Source: DAOOVD01 sp035369845 (GTDB taxonomy: Bacteria > Bacillota > Desulfotomaculia > Desulfotomaculales > Pelotomaculaceae). Taken from it: a DNA stretch of 49,254 nucleotides. Both the position numbers and the translations under genes were made by a program. Of the stretch, positions 41,309 through 49,254 are shown in pieces. The stretch spans positions 1 to 49,254 of the forward strand of contig DAOOVD010000013.1 in the NCBI GenBank assembly GCA_035369845.1, read 5' to 3'. The number at the start of each line of letters is the position of its first letter. Positions within the stretch are counted from its first letter, which is position 1. The notes beneath the pieces are model-generated. The model was given only the letters and a program-made list of their open reading frames with translations, was not told the origin of the DNA and ran no database searches.

Positions 41309-41502
41309 CATTTGACTCCGCTATGCGCCGCCGCGGACCGGCGCGAAGTTGAGCGGAGACGGAACCTCCGGCGGCGGGCGGCCTCGCCGGAAGATATGCT
41401 TTTGACCCATTCCCGGACTGCAAAATAGCATGCAGGGCAGGCAGCCGTGCAGGATTGACAGGCGGCCTGCGAGAGTTTTTTCGTTGAGCGGGAGGTGGCC
41501 TT
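41309..41502. other. Non-coding region before the export operon
   Basis: Holds a GC-rich stem (ccggcg/cgccgg around 41369-41391) but no convincing promoter or long gene. See the possible leader peptide at 41503-41544. Confidence 0.4.
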
Positions 41503-41544
41503 ATGCAGGTTATCCTGGTGGTGGAAGCACCACATTTCGCTTGA
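41503..41544 (+). CDS. Possible 13-residue leader peptide
   Basis: ATG 41503 with GGGAGG eight bases upstream encodes MQVILVVEAPHFA, then stop, 55 bases before the MacA-like gene. A leader peptide for attenuation is possible. The ribosome site is the only evidence. Confidence 0.3.
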   Translation: MQVILVVEAPHFA

Positions 41545-41599
41545 GTTTGCCGCGAGTTTCAAGTGAAAAAGGTAAAAAAAAACCGGGAGGGATACCGTT

Positions 41600-43000
41600 T
41601 TGCAAAACACGAACAATGTTGCCCTTGCCGGGCTGGCGGGAAAGAGAAAAATATATTTTGTTATTGCGGCAGTCGCAGCCGTTGCGTTGGCCGGTTACTT
41701 TGCGACGGGGAACCTGAAAAAGGCTTCGGGTAACTACCTGACCGATACCGTCAAACGCGGCGTCGTCACCAGCAGCGTATCGGCCAGCGGCACCGTTGAG
41801 CCGGTGAGCATCGTCTCGCTGAACTTCGAAAACGCGGAGACGGTCAGGAAAATCCACGTCAAAGTGGGTGACCGGGTTACGGCGGGCCAGCTTCTGGCCG
41901 AACAGGACATCACTAATCTGGAGGCCCAGGCAAGGCAGGCCGAGGCAAATTTAAAGGGGGCGGAAACCAGACTGGCGCTTCTGACGGCCGGCACCGGGCA
42001 GGGGACGGGTTCCGGCGCGGGCCTGACCAGTTACGGCCTGGCCAGAGCCAAACTGGAGCGTTACCAAAAGCTCTATCAGGAGGGGGCGGTATCACTGGCC
42101 GATCTTGAAAGCGTACAGAAGGAATTGATCAACGCCGAGTCCGAAATCGCGTCGGCCATAACCCAGGTGGAAAACTACAGGGCTCAACTGCAAATGGCCC
42201 GGGACGACCTGGCCGGCGCGAAGATGTTCAGTCCCTTAAACGGCATCGTAAGCGCCGTAAACGGCGCGGAGGGCCAGCGGGCGACGGCCAACAACAATAA
42301 CACCAGCAGCGGCAGCGGTTTTATCGTCGTGATCTCCGAGGACCTGCAGGTGAAGGCCCAGGTCAACGAGGCCGACATCGGCAGGACGGCGGTCGGCCAA
42401 AAGGTGGAATTTACCGTCAATTCCTTTCCAGAAAAGACCTTCACCGGCAGGGTGAGCAGCATATCCCCTCAGGCGTATACGCTTTCCAACGTGCAGATTT
42501 ACGACGTAATCATTCAGCCGGAAACAAACTATACCCAACTGAAGGCCGGGATGCCGGCAAACGTGAGCATAATTGTTGAAAGGCATGAGAACACCCTCGT
42601 CGTTCCAAAGGGGGCCGTAACCTTTGCGGTCGGTTATCTGAACAGGATGAAGCAGTCCGGTTCCCTCAATCTGGACGGTTTTCAGGGAGGGAGCGACAGC
42701 GGTCCCCGGGGCGGGAACTCCGGGCCGGGCAGCGGCGCCGCGGCTGAAAATCAGGAGGCGGACAGGGGCGGCGGCCGGGAACAGCAGTCTTTCGTCGTCG
42801 TTTTGGACGCTTCCGGCCAGCCCGCGCCCCGCAGGGTGGTTCTGGGGCTGTCGGACCTGAGAAATTATGAGATCGTGAAAGGTTTGAACGAAGGGGAAAC
42901 GGTAATCACCGGCTCCCTGGACCAGCCTTCCGCCGCCGGCGCTCAGGGCAGGCAGGGCGGCGCGCCGTCTGCGGGGATGCGGGTGACGACAAGGCGCTGA
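41600..43000 (+). CDS. Periplasmic-adaptor (MacA/HlyD) type export protein
   Basis: 466 residues from TTG 41600 with GGGAGGGA upstream. One N-terminal membrane helix (IYFVIAAVAAVALAGYFA), then a lipoyl/coiled-coil/barrel architecture (VKVGDRVTAGQLLAEQD; EARAKLE-like coils; FTVNSFPEKTFTGRV). A Gly/Ser/Pro-rich loop (near 42690-42780) interrupts the C-terminal membrane-proximal domain. It works with the MacB-like ATPase and permease that follow to export a peptide, antibiotic or lipid. Substrate unknown. Confidence 0.88.
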   Translation: MQNTNNVALAGLAGKRKIYFVIAAVAAVALAGYFATGNLKKASGNYLTDTVKRGVVTSSVSASGTVEPVSIVSLNFENAETVRKIHVKVGDRVTAGQLLAEQDITNLEAQARQAEANLKGAETRLALLTAGTGQGTGSGAGLTSYGLARAKLERYQKLYQEGAVSLADLESVQKELINAESEIASAITQVENYRAQLQMARDDLAGAKMFSPLNGIVSAVNGAEGQRATANNNNTSSGSGFIVVISEDLQVKAQVNEADIGRTAVGQKVEFTVNSFPEKTFTGRVSSISPQAYTLSNVQIYDVIIQPETNYTQLKAGMPANVSIIVERHENTLVVPKGAVTFAVGYLNRMKQSGSLNLDGFQGGSDSGPRGGNSGPGSGAAAENQEADRGGGREQQSFVVVLDASGQPAPRRVVLGLSDLRNYEIVKGLNEGETVITGSLDQPSAAGAQGRQGGAPSAGMRVTTRR

Positions 43001-43038
43001 ACGGAGGCCTGTCGAAGTTTTTTTCTTGCGGAGGCGTT

Positions 43039-43785
43039 ATGAGTAAAAAAGCCGTTGTACTTGAAAATATCAGTAAGGTGTATAAAATGGGAGAGAACCG
43101 GGTTCCGGCCCTGAAGGGCGTGAGTTTGTCCGTCCGGCAGGGGGAGATGGTGGCGGTCATGGGCGCCTCGGGTTCGGGCAAGAGCACGTTGCTGAACATC
43201 ATCGGCTGTCTGGACAAGGCTACGGAGGGCACATATTATCTGGACGGGGAAAATGTGTCCGAACTGGATAAAACCCGGCTGGCCTCCATCCGCAATAAAA
43301 AGATCGGTTTCGTTTTTCAGGGTTTCAATCTGCTGGGGAGAATGAGCGTGCTGGCCAATGTCCAGCTGCCGCTCGTATATGCGGGCTGGGAAAAGGAGGC
43401 CATGGAGGCCAGGGCCAGGGAGGCCTTGAACTGGGTCGGCCTGCCGGACTATGCAAACCACTATCCGAACCAGATGTCCGGCGGCCAGCAGCAGAGAGTG
43501 GCGATTGCCCGTGCCCTGGTAAACAACCCTTCCCTGATCCTGGCCGACGAGCCGACCGGCGCGCTCGACTCGAAAACGGGCCTGGAGATCGTTTCAGTCA
43601 TCCAGCGGCTCAATGAGGAGAAGGGCATTACCGTGGTGATGGTTACCCATGAAAAGGACATCTCGCTTTACTGCCGCCGCATTATCATGTTGAAGGACGG
43701 CCGGATCACGGAGGACGCGCCGGTATTGCATCAGAGAAACGCAGCTGAAGATTTGGCCGGACTTCCGGCCGGCACGGAGGCCTGA
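43039..43785 (+). CDS. MacB-like ABC transporter ATPase
   Basis: 248 residues. Walker A is GASGSGKST, the signature is SGGQQQRVAIARAL and Walker B is LILADEPTGALDS. This LolD/MacB subgroup powers transmembrane mechanical export. It is two bases from the permease gene and 38 from the adaptor gene. Confidence 0.94.
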   Translation: MSKKAVVLENISKVYKMGENRVPALKGVSLSVRQGEMVAVMGASGSGKSTLLNIIGCLDKATEGTYYLDGENVSELDKTRLASIRNKKIGFVFQGFNLLGRMSVLANVQLPLVYAGWEKEAMEARAREALNWVGLPDYANHYPNQMSGGQQQRVAIARALVNNPSLILADEPTGALDSKTGLEIVSVIQRLNEEKGITVVMVTHEKDISLYCRRIIMLKDGRITEDAPVLHQRNAAEDLAGLPAGTEA

Positions 43786-43787
43786 AG

Positions 43788-45005
43788 ATGAACTTTGCAA
43801 ACAACTTCGAAGTGGCGATAAACGGCTTGAGGGCGAACAAACTCAGATCCGCCCTGACAATGCTCGGCATTATCATCGGTGTTTCGGCGGTTATCATTAT
43901 GATTTCCGTGGGGCAGGGGGCCGGCAAGATGATTGAGGACCAGATCTCCAGCATGGGTTCCAATCTGCTGATGGTTTTCCCCGGGGCCGGGCAGGGAGCG
44001 GTGAGGGGGGCGGGCGGAAACGTTAACACGCTTACGTTGGAGGACGCCGAAGCCATAGCCGGGCTAAGGATGGTGGCCCGGGTTGCGCCCGAGTTGAGTA
44101 CAAGCGCGACCATAGGGTATGCCAGCCAAACCTGGACCGCCCAGGTGGACGGGACCACCCCGGAATTGCAGATTATCAAGGACTGGCCTGCGGCCGCAGG
44201 CGCGTTTTTTACCCCGGACGACGTTGAAACTGCCGCCCCGGTAGCGGTTTTGGGTCAAACGGTGGCGGAAAACCTTTTCCCTCCCGATGTGGACCCCGTC
44301 GGCGCAATTATCAGAATCAACAAACTGTCCTTTACGGTTGTGGGCGTTTTGACTCCCAAAGGCGCCGCCCTGGCCGGACAGGAGCAGGACAACATCGTAT
44401 ACGTTCCTGTCACCACCGTCCAGAGGAGATTGATGGGCGTCAAGCATGTCCGGATGATCAACGTTCAGACCGTCACGCCGGAGAGCATGAATTCCGTTCA
44501 GAGCGAGATAGAAAGCCTGTTGCGGGAAAGGCACCGCATAACGGGCGCGAATTCCGACGATTTCAACGTGCGCAACCTGACCTCGGTACTTGCCGCGGTG
44601 GAGAATACTTCCGCCGTCATGACCCTGCTGCTGGCCAGCGTGGCCGCCGTTTCCCTTTTGGTGGGCGGCATCGGGATTATGAACATAATGCTGGTTTCGG
44701 TAACGGAGAGAACGAGGGAAATCGGCTTGCGCATGGCTGTGGGTGCGACCGAGGGAAATATCCGCAATCAGTTCCTGGTGGAGTCTCTGGTGCTTTGCCT
44801 GGTCGGGGGGCTTATAGGGATTCTGATCGGAACGGCGGGCGCCAAAATAATTTCAAAACTTGCCGGATGGCCGACTTACGTTACGTTTTTTTCCGTCCTG
44901 CTGTCCGCCGGTTTTTCTGCGGCAATCGGGATTTTTTTCGGCTATTACCCCGCCAGAAAGGCGGCAGGGCTTGATCCCATCGAAGCGCTGCGCTTTGAGA
45001 AGTAG
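43788..45005 (+). CDS. MacB/FtsX-type ABC transporter permease
   Basis: 405 residues. N-terminal helix (LTMLGIIIGVSAVIIMISVG), large external MacB_PCD domain, then three C-terminal helices with the FtsX signature (GGIGIMNIMLVSVTERTREI followed by GLRMAVGA). It completes the tripartite exporter with the two upstream genes. Confidence 0.94.
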   Translation: MNFANNFEVAINGLRANKLRSALTMLGIIIGVSAVIIMISVGQGAGKMIEDQISSMGSNLLMVFPGAGQGAVRGAGGNVNTLTLEDAEAIAGLRMVARVAPELSTSATIGYASQTWTAQVDGTTPELQIIKDWPAAAGAFFTPDDVETAAPVAVLGQTVAENLFPPDVDPVGAIIRINKLSFTVVGVLTPKGAALAGQEQDNIVYVPVTTVQRRLMGVKHVRMINVQTVTPESMNSVQSEIESLLRERHRITGANSDDFNVRNLTSVLAAVENTSAVMTLLLASVAAVSLLVGGIGIMNIMLVSVTERTREIGLRMAVGATEGNIRNQFLVESLVLCLVGGLIGILIGTAGAKIISKLAGWPTYVTFFSVLLSAGFSAAIGIFFGYYPARKAAGLDPIEALRFEK

Positions 45006-45215
45006 CAAAGCGCAGATCGATAAAAATTCAGGCCCGGAAATGGATTCGCGCCGGTCTGTTAGAAGAAATCAATACCCGGACGCTGAAAGAGGTGCTGGAC
45101 GCGAACCGGATCAAATACACTGTGAGGCAGTAAGTCTCAGCTATCTCGTTTTTTTCTGTCACAAAAATCTCTCCGATTGTGTTATTATTATGAAACCACC
45201 CTGCGGAGGTGCCGG

Positions 45216-45764
45216 ATGGTCCTGCCGTCAAACGTCGCCGAACACGGAAAAAAAACAACCGGTTTCAGGGAGCTTTTTGAACGGTACTATCCTGCAGTAT
45301 GCCGCAGGCTTACCTGTCTTCTGGGCAGCCGTACCGCCGCGGAGGACGTTGCCCAGGAAACGTTTGTCAAACTGTACCAGTCCCCGCCCCGGGATTTTTC
45401 CAACCTGGGCGGGTGGCTGACCAGGGTGGCCACCAATTTGGCTTACAACCAGTTGCGCAGCGAGAACGGCAGGCGCCGCCGGGAGGCCGGCTTCGGCAAC
45501 CTCCCCGGAACGCCGGAGGCGGATCCGGAGGAGGCGCTGGTGCGGAGCGAGGAGATAGCCCTCACCCGTCAGGTGCTTGAGCTTTTGCCGGAACGGGATC
45601 GGGCCTGCCTGCTTCTGAAGTTTTCCGGAATGAATTACGCTGTTATAGCACAGGCTATCGGTGTGAAGGAATCCTCCGTCGGCACATTGCTGGCGCGGGC
45701 CCGCGCCAGGTTCAAGGCCGAGTATATAATAAGGCTCAAAGGAAGTGATGACGGTGTGCTGTGA
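45216..45764 (+). CDS. Second ECF-type sigma factor
   Basis: 182 residues from ATG 45216 (GGAGGTG upstream); an earlier in-frame ATG at 45177 has no ribosome site. Region 2 contains AAEDVAQETFVKLYQ and WLTRVATNLAYNQLR. Region 4 contains YAVIAQAIGVKESSVGTLLARAR. It overlaps the anti-sigma gene that follows by about 20 bases. I see no clear autoregulatory ECF promoter here. Confidence 0.92.
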   Translation: MVLPSNVAEHGKKTTGFRELFERYYPAVCRRLTCLLGSRTAAEDVAQETFVKLYQSPPRDFSNLGGWLTRVATNLAYNQLRSENGRRRREAGFGNLPGTPEADPEEALVRSEEIALTRQVLELLPERDRACLLLKFSGMNYAVIAQAIGVKESSVGTLLARARARFKAEYIIRLKGSDDGVL

Positions 45765-46875
45765 CGAGGGTACTCTGCAGGCATTTCTGGACGGGGAAGC
45801 AGTCTCCGGCACAAGAGATGAAATTGAAGAACACCTGCAAAACTGCCGTTCGTGCCGCGACCTGCTGGGCCGGTTAAGGGAAAACCAGTCCTTTACCGAT
45901 GCCAGGCTGGACGGCTACGTCCGCAGCAGGGCCGGCGCGGCCCGGAGCCGGTCCGGCGGCGCGCCGCCGGCCGGGCGGGGCAGTACGCGCTTGAGGAAAG
46001 GAGTATTTGAAATGTTGTCAAAATATCGCATGGCGGCCATTGCCGCGGCAGTAGTTCTGGCCCTGGCGGTTTCCCTCAGCTTCGGTTCGGTAAGGTCCGC
46101 GGCCGGCGAACTGCTTGCGGTTTTCCGGGTGGAAAAAGTAAAAACAGTGAGCATTACTCCGGAAGATATGACCCGCATCGAAAAAGCGTTGCGGGAAGGA
46201 GCCGGCGAGATCGGCATTGAAAATTTCGGCACGATTGAGTTGAAATTTGAAGGAACTCCCGGCCCGGTCACCCTGGAAGAGGCGCGCGCCGCAGCGGATT
46301 TTCCGCTCAAGCTGCCTGCCGCCTTTCCCGACGGCTTCCGGCTGCAGGAAATCAATAAAAACCCGGAAGGGACCCTGAATTTCACTCTGGATACGGAAAG
46401 CGCCAACCGGATTTTAAGATCGTTCGGGAGTGTCAAGCTGCTCCCCGGCGAACTCAACGGCAAGACTTTCACGGTGAAGGCGCCTGTCCAGTTTATAACC
46501 GCCTATGCCGGACCGGACAACCGGCGGATTTTCGTGGGGCAGAGCAGGAGTCCCGAGTTGATCGCACCTGTTGAGGATGTGAGCGCCGTCAGGGACGCGC
46601 TCCTGGCGCTGCCTTTCCTGCCCGAAAACCTGCGCAGTCAGTTGGCGTCAATCGGCGACTGGCAGCACACTTTCGTGATTCCGGATTTTAACGGCACTTC
46701 GCGGGAGGTTGACGTGGCAGGGTCGCAGGGGGTCTTTATCGGTTCTTCCGCCGGGGGAACCGGGGACCGCGAGTTTTCCGGCAGCCTGATCTGGCAAAAA
46801 GCCGGCACGGTGTATATGGTCGGCGGCAGCGTAACCCTGGAGCAGGCCCTGGAAATCGCCTCATCCATGAAATAG
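45745..46875 (+). CDS. Zinc-finger anti-sigma factor, membrane-anchored
   Basis: 376 residues from GTG 45745; ATG 45748 or GTG 45754 are alternatives, the last with the best spacing to GGAAG. Zinc-binding HLQNCRSC motif near the N-terminus, one membrane helix around residues 96-115 (AAIAAAVVLALAVSLSFG), and a long external domain ending in a DUF4367-like LEQALEIASSMK. It should hold the sigma factor encoded upstream. Two such pairs in one window suggests active envelope sensing. Confidence 0.85.
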   Translation: MMTVCCDEGTLQAFLDGEAVSGTRDEIEEHLQNCRSCRDLLGRLRENQSFTDARLDGYVRSRAGAARSRSGGAPPAGRGSTRLRKGVFEMLSKYRMAAIAAAVVLALAVSLSFGSVRSAAGELLAVFRVEKVKTVSITPEDMTRIEKALREGAGEIGIENFGTIELKFEGTPGPVTLEEARAAADFPLKLPAAFPDGFRLQEINKNPEGTLNFTLDTESANRILRSFGSVKLLPGELNGKTFTVKAPVQFITAYAGPDNRRIFVGQSRSPELIAPVEDVSAVRDALLALPFLPENLRSQLASIGDWQHTFVIPDFNGTSREVDVAGSQGVFIGSSAGGTGDREFSGSLIWQKAGTVYMVGGSVTLEQALEIASSMK

Positions 46876-46892
46876 AGAGTGGTCGAAACTGT

Positions 46893-47807
46893 ATGATTTT
46901 AGTAACCGACAACCTGACTAAAATGTACGGCAACAGGGTCGGATGCTCGAATATTTGCCTCTCGCTCGGCGAGGGGCAAATATTTGGCCTTCTGGGCCCG
47001 AACGGTGCGGGAAAAAGCACTCTGGTGAAGATGCTGGTGGGACTCCTCTTCCCGACCTCCGGAACGGCGCAAATTCTGGGCCGCCCTCTGGGCGACCTGC
47101 AGGCCAGGCGGAAAATCGGCTTTTTGCCCGAAAATTTTCGTTATCAGGAGTGGCTTACCGGCGAGGAACTCCTCTCCTTTCACGCTTCCCTGTACGGGAT
47201 GAGCGGAGCGGAGAAAAAGCGCCGCATACCGGCGGTGCTCGAGCGGGTGGGGCTGGGCGGCAAGGAGAAACAGAAGGTGGGGTCGTACAGCAAGGGAATG
47301 CAGCAGCGGGTGGGGCTGGCCTGCGCCCTGCTGCCCGATCCCGATCTGGTTTTCCTGGACGAGCCCACTTCGGCCCTCGATCCCCTGGGACGGCGGGAGG
47401 TGCGCGAAATTATTACCGAACTTCGCGACAGGGGCAAAACCGTTTTTCTCAACAGCCATCTATTGAGCGAGATTGAAATGATCTGCGACCGGGTGGCAAT
47501 TATCAATAAGGGGAGAATCGCGGCGGAAGGCAGTCTTGCGGAACTGCTTGCAAAAACGGTGGAAGTGGAGATGCAAGTGGAAGGTCTGACAGCGGAAATA
47601 GTGACAAAGCTTTCCGCCCTGGGCAGTTCCCTGAAGATCGACGGCCGGCTGGTAAGGATTTCGCTGGACGGCAGGGAGGGGATACCCGCCCTGGCCGAGG
47701 CGGTGGTAAGCGGCGGCGGCCGCCTGTTCAGCCTGGAGCCGCGGCACAGTTCCCTGGAAGACCTGTTCGTGGAACTCGTCCGGGGAGGTGACGGACAGTT
47801 ATGCTGA
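46893..47807 (+). CDS. ABC transporter ATPase
   Basis: 304 residues. Walker A is GPNGAGKST, the signature is YSKGMQQRVGLACAL and Walker B is LVFLDEPTSALDP. A C-terminal extension of about 90 residues is common in CcmA/DrrA-type exporter ATPases. It overlaps the permease gene by seven bases. It begins 17 bases after the anti-sigma gene, so the four genes likely form one operon. Confidence 0.93.
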   Translation: MILVTDNLTKMYGNRVGCSNICLSLGEGQIFGLLGPNGAGKSTLVKMLVGLLFPTSGTAQILGRPLGDLQARRKIGFLPENFRYQEWLTGEELLSFHASLYGMSGAEKKRRIPAVLERVGLGGKEKQKVGSYSKGMQQRVGLACALLPDPDLVFLDEPTSALDPLGRREVREIITELRDRGKTVFLNSHLLSEIEMICDRVAIINKGRIAAEGSLAELLAKTVEVEMQVEGLTAEIVTKLSALGSSLKIDGRLVRISLDGREGIPALAEAVVSGGGRLFSLEPRHSSLEDLFVELVRGGDGQLC

Positions 47808-48628
47808 CAATTGCCGCCTTGACTTTTAAAGAGGCGGTCCGCCGACGCATTCTCACGGTCACCATTGTCCTGGCCGCCGCCTTTCTGGCCCTGTACGGTA
47901 CCGGCGTGCACTACGGGTATAAAGATCTGGCTGCCCACGCCGGACCCGTGAAAGCGATGATAGCGCCCCAGTTTCTTTCCCTGGGCCTGTATTTCGGCAG
48001 TTTTATCATCGCTTTTCTGGCTGTTATGGCGGCAGTGGGGTCTGTCTCCGGGGAAATTGAAAACGGAACCATTTACGCCGTCGTGCCGAGGCCTATAAGG
48101 CGATCGGAAATCATTGCGGGCAAGTTTTTGGGCTACGGTTTGATGCTCACGGTCTTTGCCGTTTTGTTTTACGCCGCCGTATTGCTGATTGTCCGCTTTA
48201 ATACCGGCTTGAGCGTCCCGGTCAAAGCGGGCGCGGCAGCTCTTTTTTGCCTTCAGCCTTTGATTCTTCTGGCGGTTACCATGTTCGGAACCACTTTTCT
48301 TTCCACCCTGGCCAACGGAATTGCCGCCTTCATGCTTTACGCGGCCGGGGTAGTGGGCGGCATGCTGGAGCAGGTCGGCTACCTGGCAAAAAGCCCGGTT
48401 CTTGTCGACATCGGCATCGCATCCAGCTTGATCATGCCCGCCGACGCCGTTTACAGGAAAATCGTGCACAGCCTCCTGTCCGCACCGGGAGTATCTTTAT
48501 CTTCCTACATGCTGGGCCCATTCGGCAGCGGGTCGGAGCCCAGCGTCTGGATGATGGTGTATACGGGGCTGTACATTGTATTTCTTCTGGCTCTGGCGGT
48601 AAAAATCTTCTCCAAAAAAGACATTTGA
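47801..48628 (+). CDS. ABC-2 type transporter permease
   Basis: 275 residues, about six membrane helices. The GSVSGEIENGTIYAVVPRPI segment is typical of NosY/ABC-2 permeases. It partners the preceding ATPase. Substrate unknown; control by the sigma/anti-sigma pair just upstream is likely. Confidence 0.9.
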   Translation: MLTIAALTFKEAVRRRILTVTIVLAAAFLALYGTGVHYGYKDLAAHAGPVKAMIAPQFLSLGLYFGSFIIAFLAVMAAVGSVSGEIENGTIYAVVPRPIRRSEIIAGKFLGYGLMLTVFAVLFYAAVLLIVRFNTGLSVPVKAGAAALFCLQPLILLAVTMFGTTFLSTLANGIAAFMLYAAGVVGGMLEQVGYLAKSPVLVDIGIASSLIMPADAVYRKIVHSLLSAPGVSLSSYMLGPFGSGSEPSVWMMVYTGLYIVFLLALAVKIFSKKDI

Positions 48629-48689
48629 GTGCCTGTATTTCAAGCCGTCCGGCACTTTGCGGCAGGGACCGGGCAAGGGGGGGCGAAAC

Positions 48690-49254
48690 GTGTTTTATAT
48701 CGGCACCGCCGGTTACAGCTACCAGGATTGGGTGGGCGCCGTCTACCCGTCGGGAACAAAAAAGGGGGATATGCTGAAACTGTACGCCCGGGAGTTTTCC
48801 TTCGGGGAAATCAACGCCACTTATTACCGCATGCCCGGCAGAAAGATGATCGGGGGTATGGCCGCAAAAACCCCGCCCGGCTTCCGCTTTGCCCTCAAGG
48901 CGTTTCAGGGGATGACTCATGCGAGGGACGGCGGGCCCGAAATCTTCGGTCAGTTTGCAGATGCGGTCCGCCCGCTTTCGGAGTCCGGCAGGCTGGCCTG
49001 CGTGCTGGCCCAGTTTCCCTATTCCTTTCACAATACCCAGGAAAACCGTGATTACCTTAAAAAATTCCGCGAACTGCTGCCGGGGCTGCCCGTGGCGGTG
49101 GAGTTCCGCAACGCGCGCTGGATCTCCGGGAGCACGTTCGAGCTTCTGAAACGGGAGCAGTTGTCCTTCGTCTGCGTGGACGAGCCGGATATAAGAGGCC
49201 TGATCAAACCCCTGGCCGTCGTCACCGCCCGGCCCGCCTACGTCCGCTTCCACG
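48690..49254 (+). CDS. DUF72 family protein, N-terminal part
   Basis: Runs off the right edge; 188 residues seen from GTG 48690 (GGGGGGG run upstream). The start (FYIGTAGYSYQDWVGAVYP) and the EINATYYRMP, FALKAFQGMTH and VEFRNARWI blocks are those of DUF72, a TIM-barrel family of unknown biochemical role. No stop within the window. Confidence 0.9.
   Translation, partial: MFYIGTAGYSYQDWVGAVYPSGTKKGDMLKLYAREFSFGEINATYYRMPGRKMIGGMAAKTPPGFRFALKAFQGMTHARDGGPEIFGQFADAVRPLSESGRLACVLAQFPYSFHNTQENRDYLKKFRELLPGLPVAVEFRNARWISGSTFELLKREQLSFVCVDEPDIRGLIKPLAVVTARPAYVRFH

Noticed and set aside
45005..45133. Open frame after the MacB-like permease ending ...LLEEINTRTLKEVLDANRIK and a few more residues
   Set aside because: Looks protein-like, but has no start codon or ribosome site; could be a gene remnant, but I cannot name a family.
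1..49254. CRISPR arrays, insertion sequences, prophage or integrase genes
   Set aside because: I saw no regularly spaced repeats, transposase or integrase motifs anywhere in the window.

Overview
The window (about 49 kb, moderately GC-rich, dense, many TTG/GTG starts, strong Shine-Dalgarno sites) looks like chromosome of an anaerobic Firmicute of the Peptococcaceae type (Pelotomaculum/Desulfotomaculum-like). The basis is a MmgE/PrpD-family end next to an F420-hydrogenase-beta-like Fe-S protein, a Spo0F-like response regulator, Firmicute-type MazF and MntR, and overall gene style. The species call is inference; no rRNA or canonical tRNA is present to confirm it.

Layout. 1-2.9 kb: end of a MmgE/PrpD protein, an Fe-S oxidoreductase, alanine racemase. 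2.95-7.6 kb (minus): a complete branched-chain amino acid ABC transporter (livKHMGF). 8.1-10.3 kb: ammonium transporter amtB and PII glnK. 10.3-12.3 kb: divergent mntR / mntH. 12.3-12.7 kb: a dispersed repeat and a promoter-driven tRNA-like RNA on the minus strand. 12.9-14.6 kb: ECF sigma and anti-sigma. 14.7-16.7 kb: asnB. 16.8-17.9 kb (minus): a double P-loop ATPase. 18.2-31.5 kb: nitrogen-assimilation core: ANTAR regulator 1, a catalytically eroded glutamine synthetase paralogue, an FMN glutamate-synthase-like protein, ANTAR regulator 2, glnA, gltB, gltD. 31.8-41.3 kb: ilvH, a MazEF-type pair, a C26 peptidase/amidotransferase, an amidohydrolase, a Spo0F-like regulator, thiD2-thiL, tsaE-tsaB-rimI, a small membrane protein, and an FtsA-like ATPase. 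41.5-48.6 kb: MacA/MacB-type export system, second ECF sigma/anti-sigma, a second ABC exporter. The window ends inside a DUF72 gene.

The most interesting system is a nitrogen regulon apparently controlled by transcription antitermination. Seven leaders, plus one weaker tandem element, lie upstream of amtB-glnK, asnB, the glutamine synthetase paralogue, the second ANTAR gene, glnA (two in tandem) and gltBD. Each has a short stem with a six-base loop whose first base is A and fourth is G, and the 3' arm of that stem runs into an intrinsic terminator. Thirteen hexaloops fit. This is the RNA signature known for ANTAR-domain antiterminators, and two ANTAR genes lie in the same cluster. Both ANTAR proteins have lost the phospho-acceptor aspartate of the receiver domain (one has Gly, one has Glu). 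The co-regulated GlnA paralogue has lost several catalytic glutamates. Together this suggests a non-phosphorylation signal, possibly a GlnA-like sensor protein or PII, feeding ANTAR proteins that release termination across the regulon.

A family of GC-rich intergenic repeats (at least three large and two partial copies) is scattered through the same region. A 38-bp exact duplication links the tail of the C26 peptidase gene to the FtsA-like gene.
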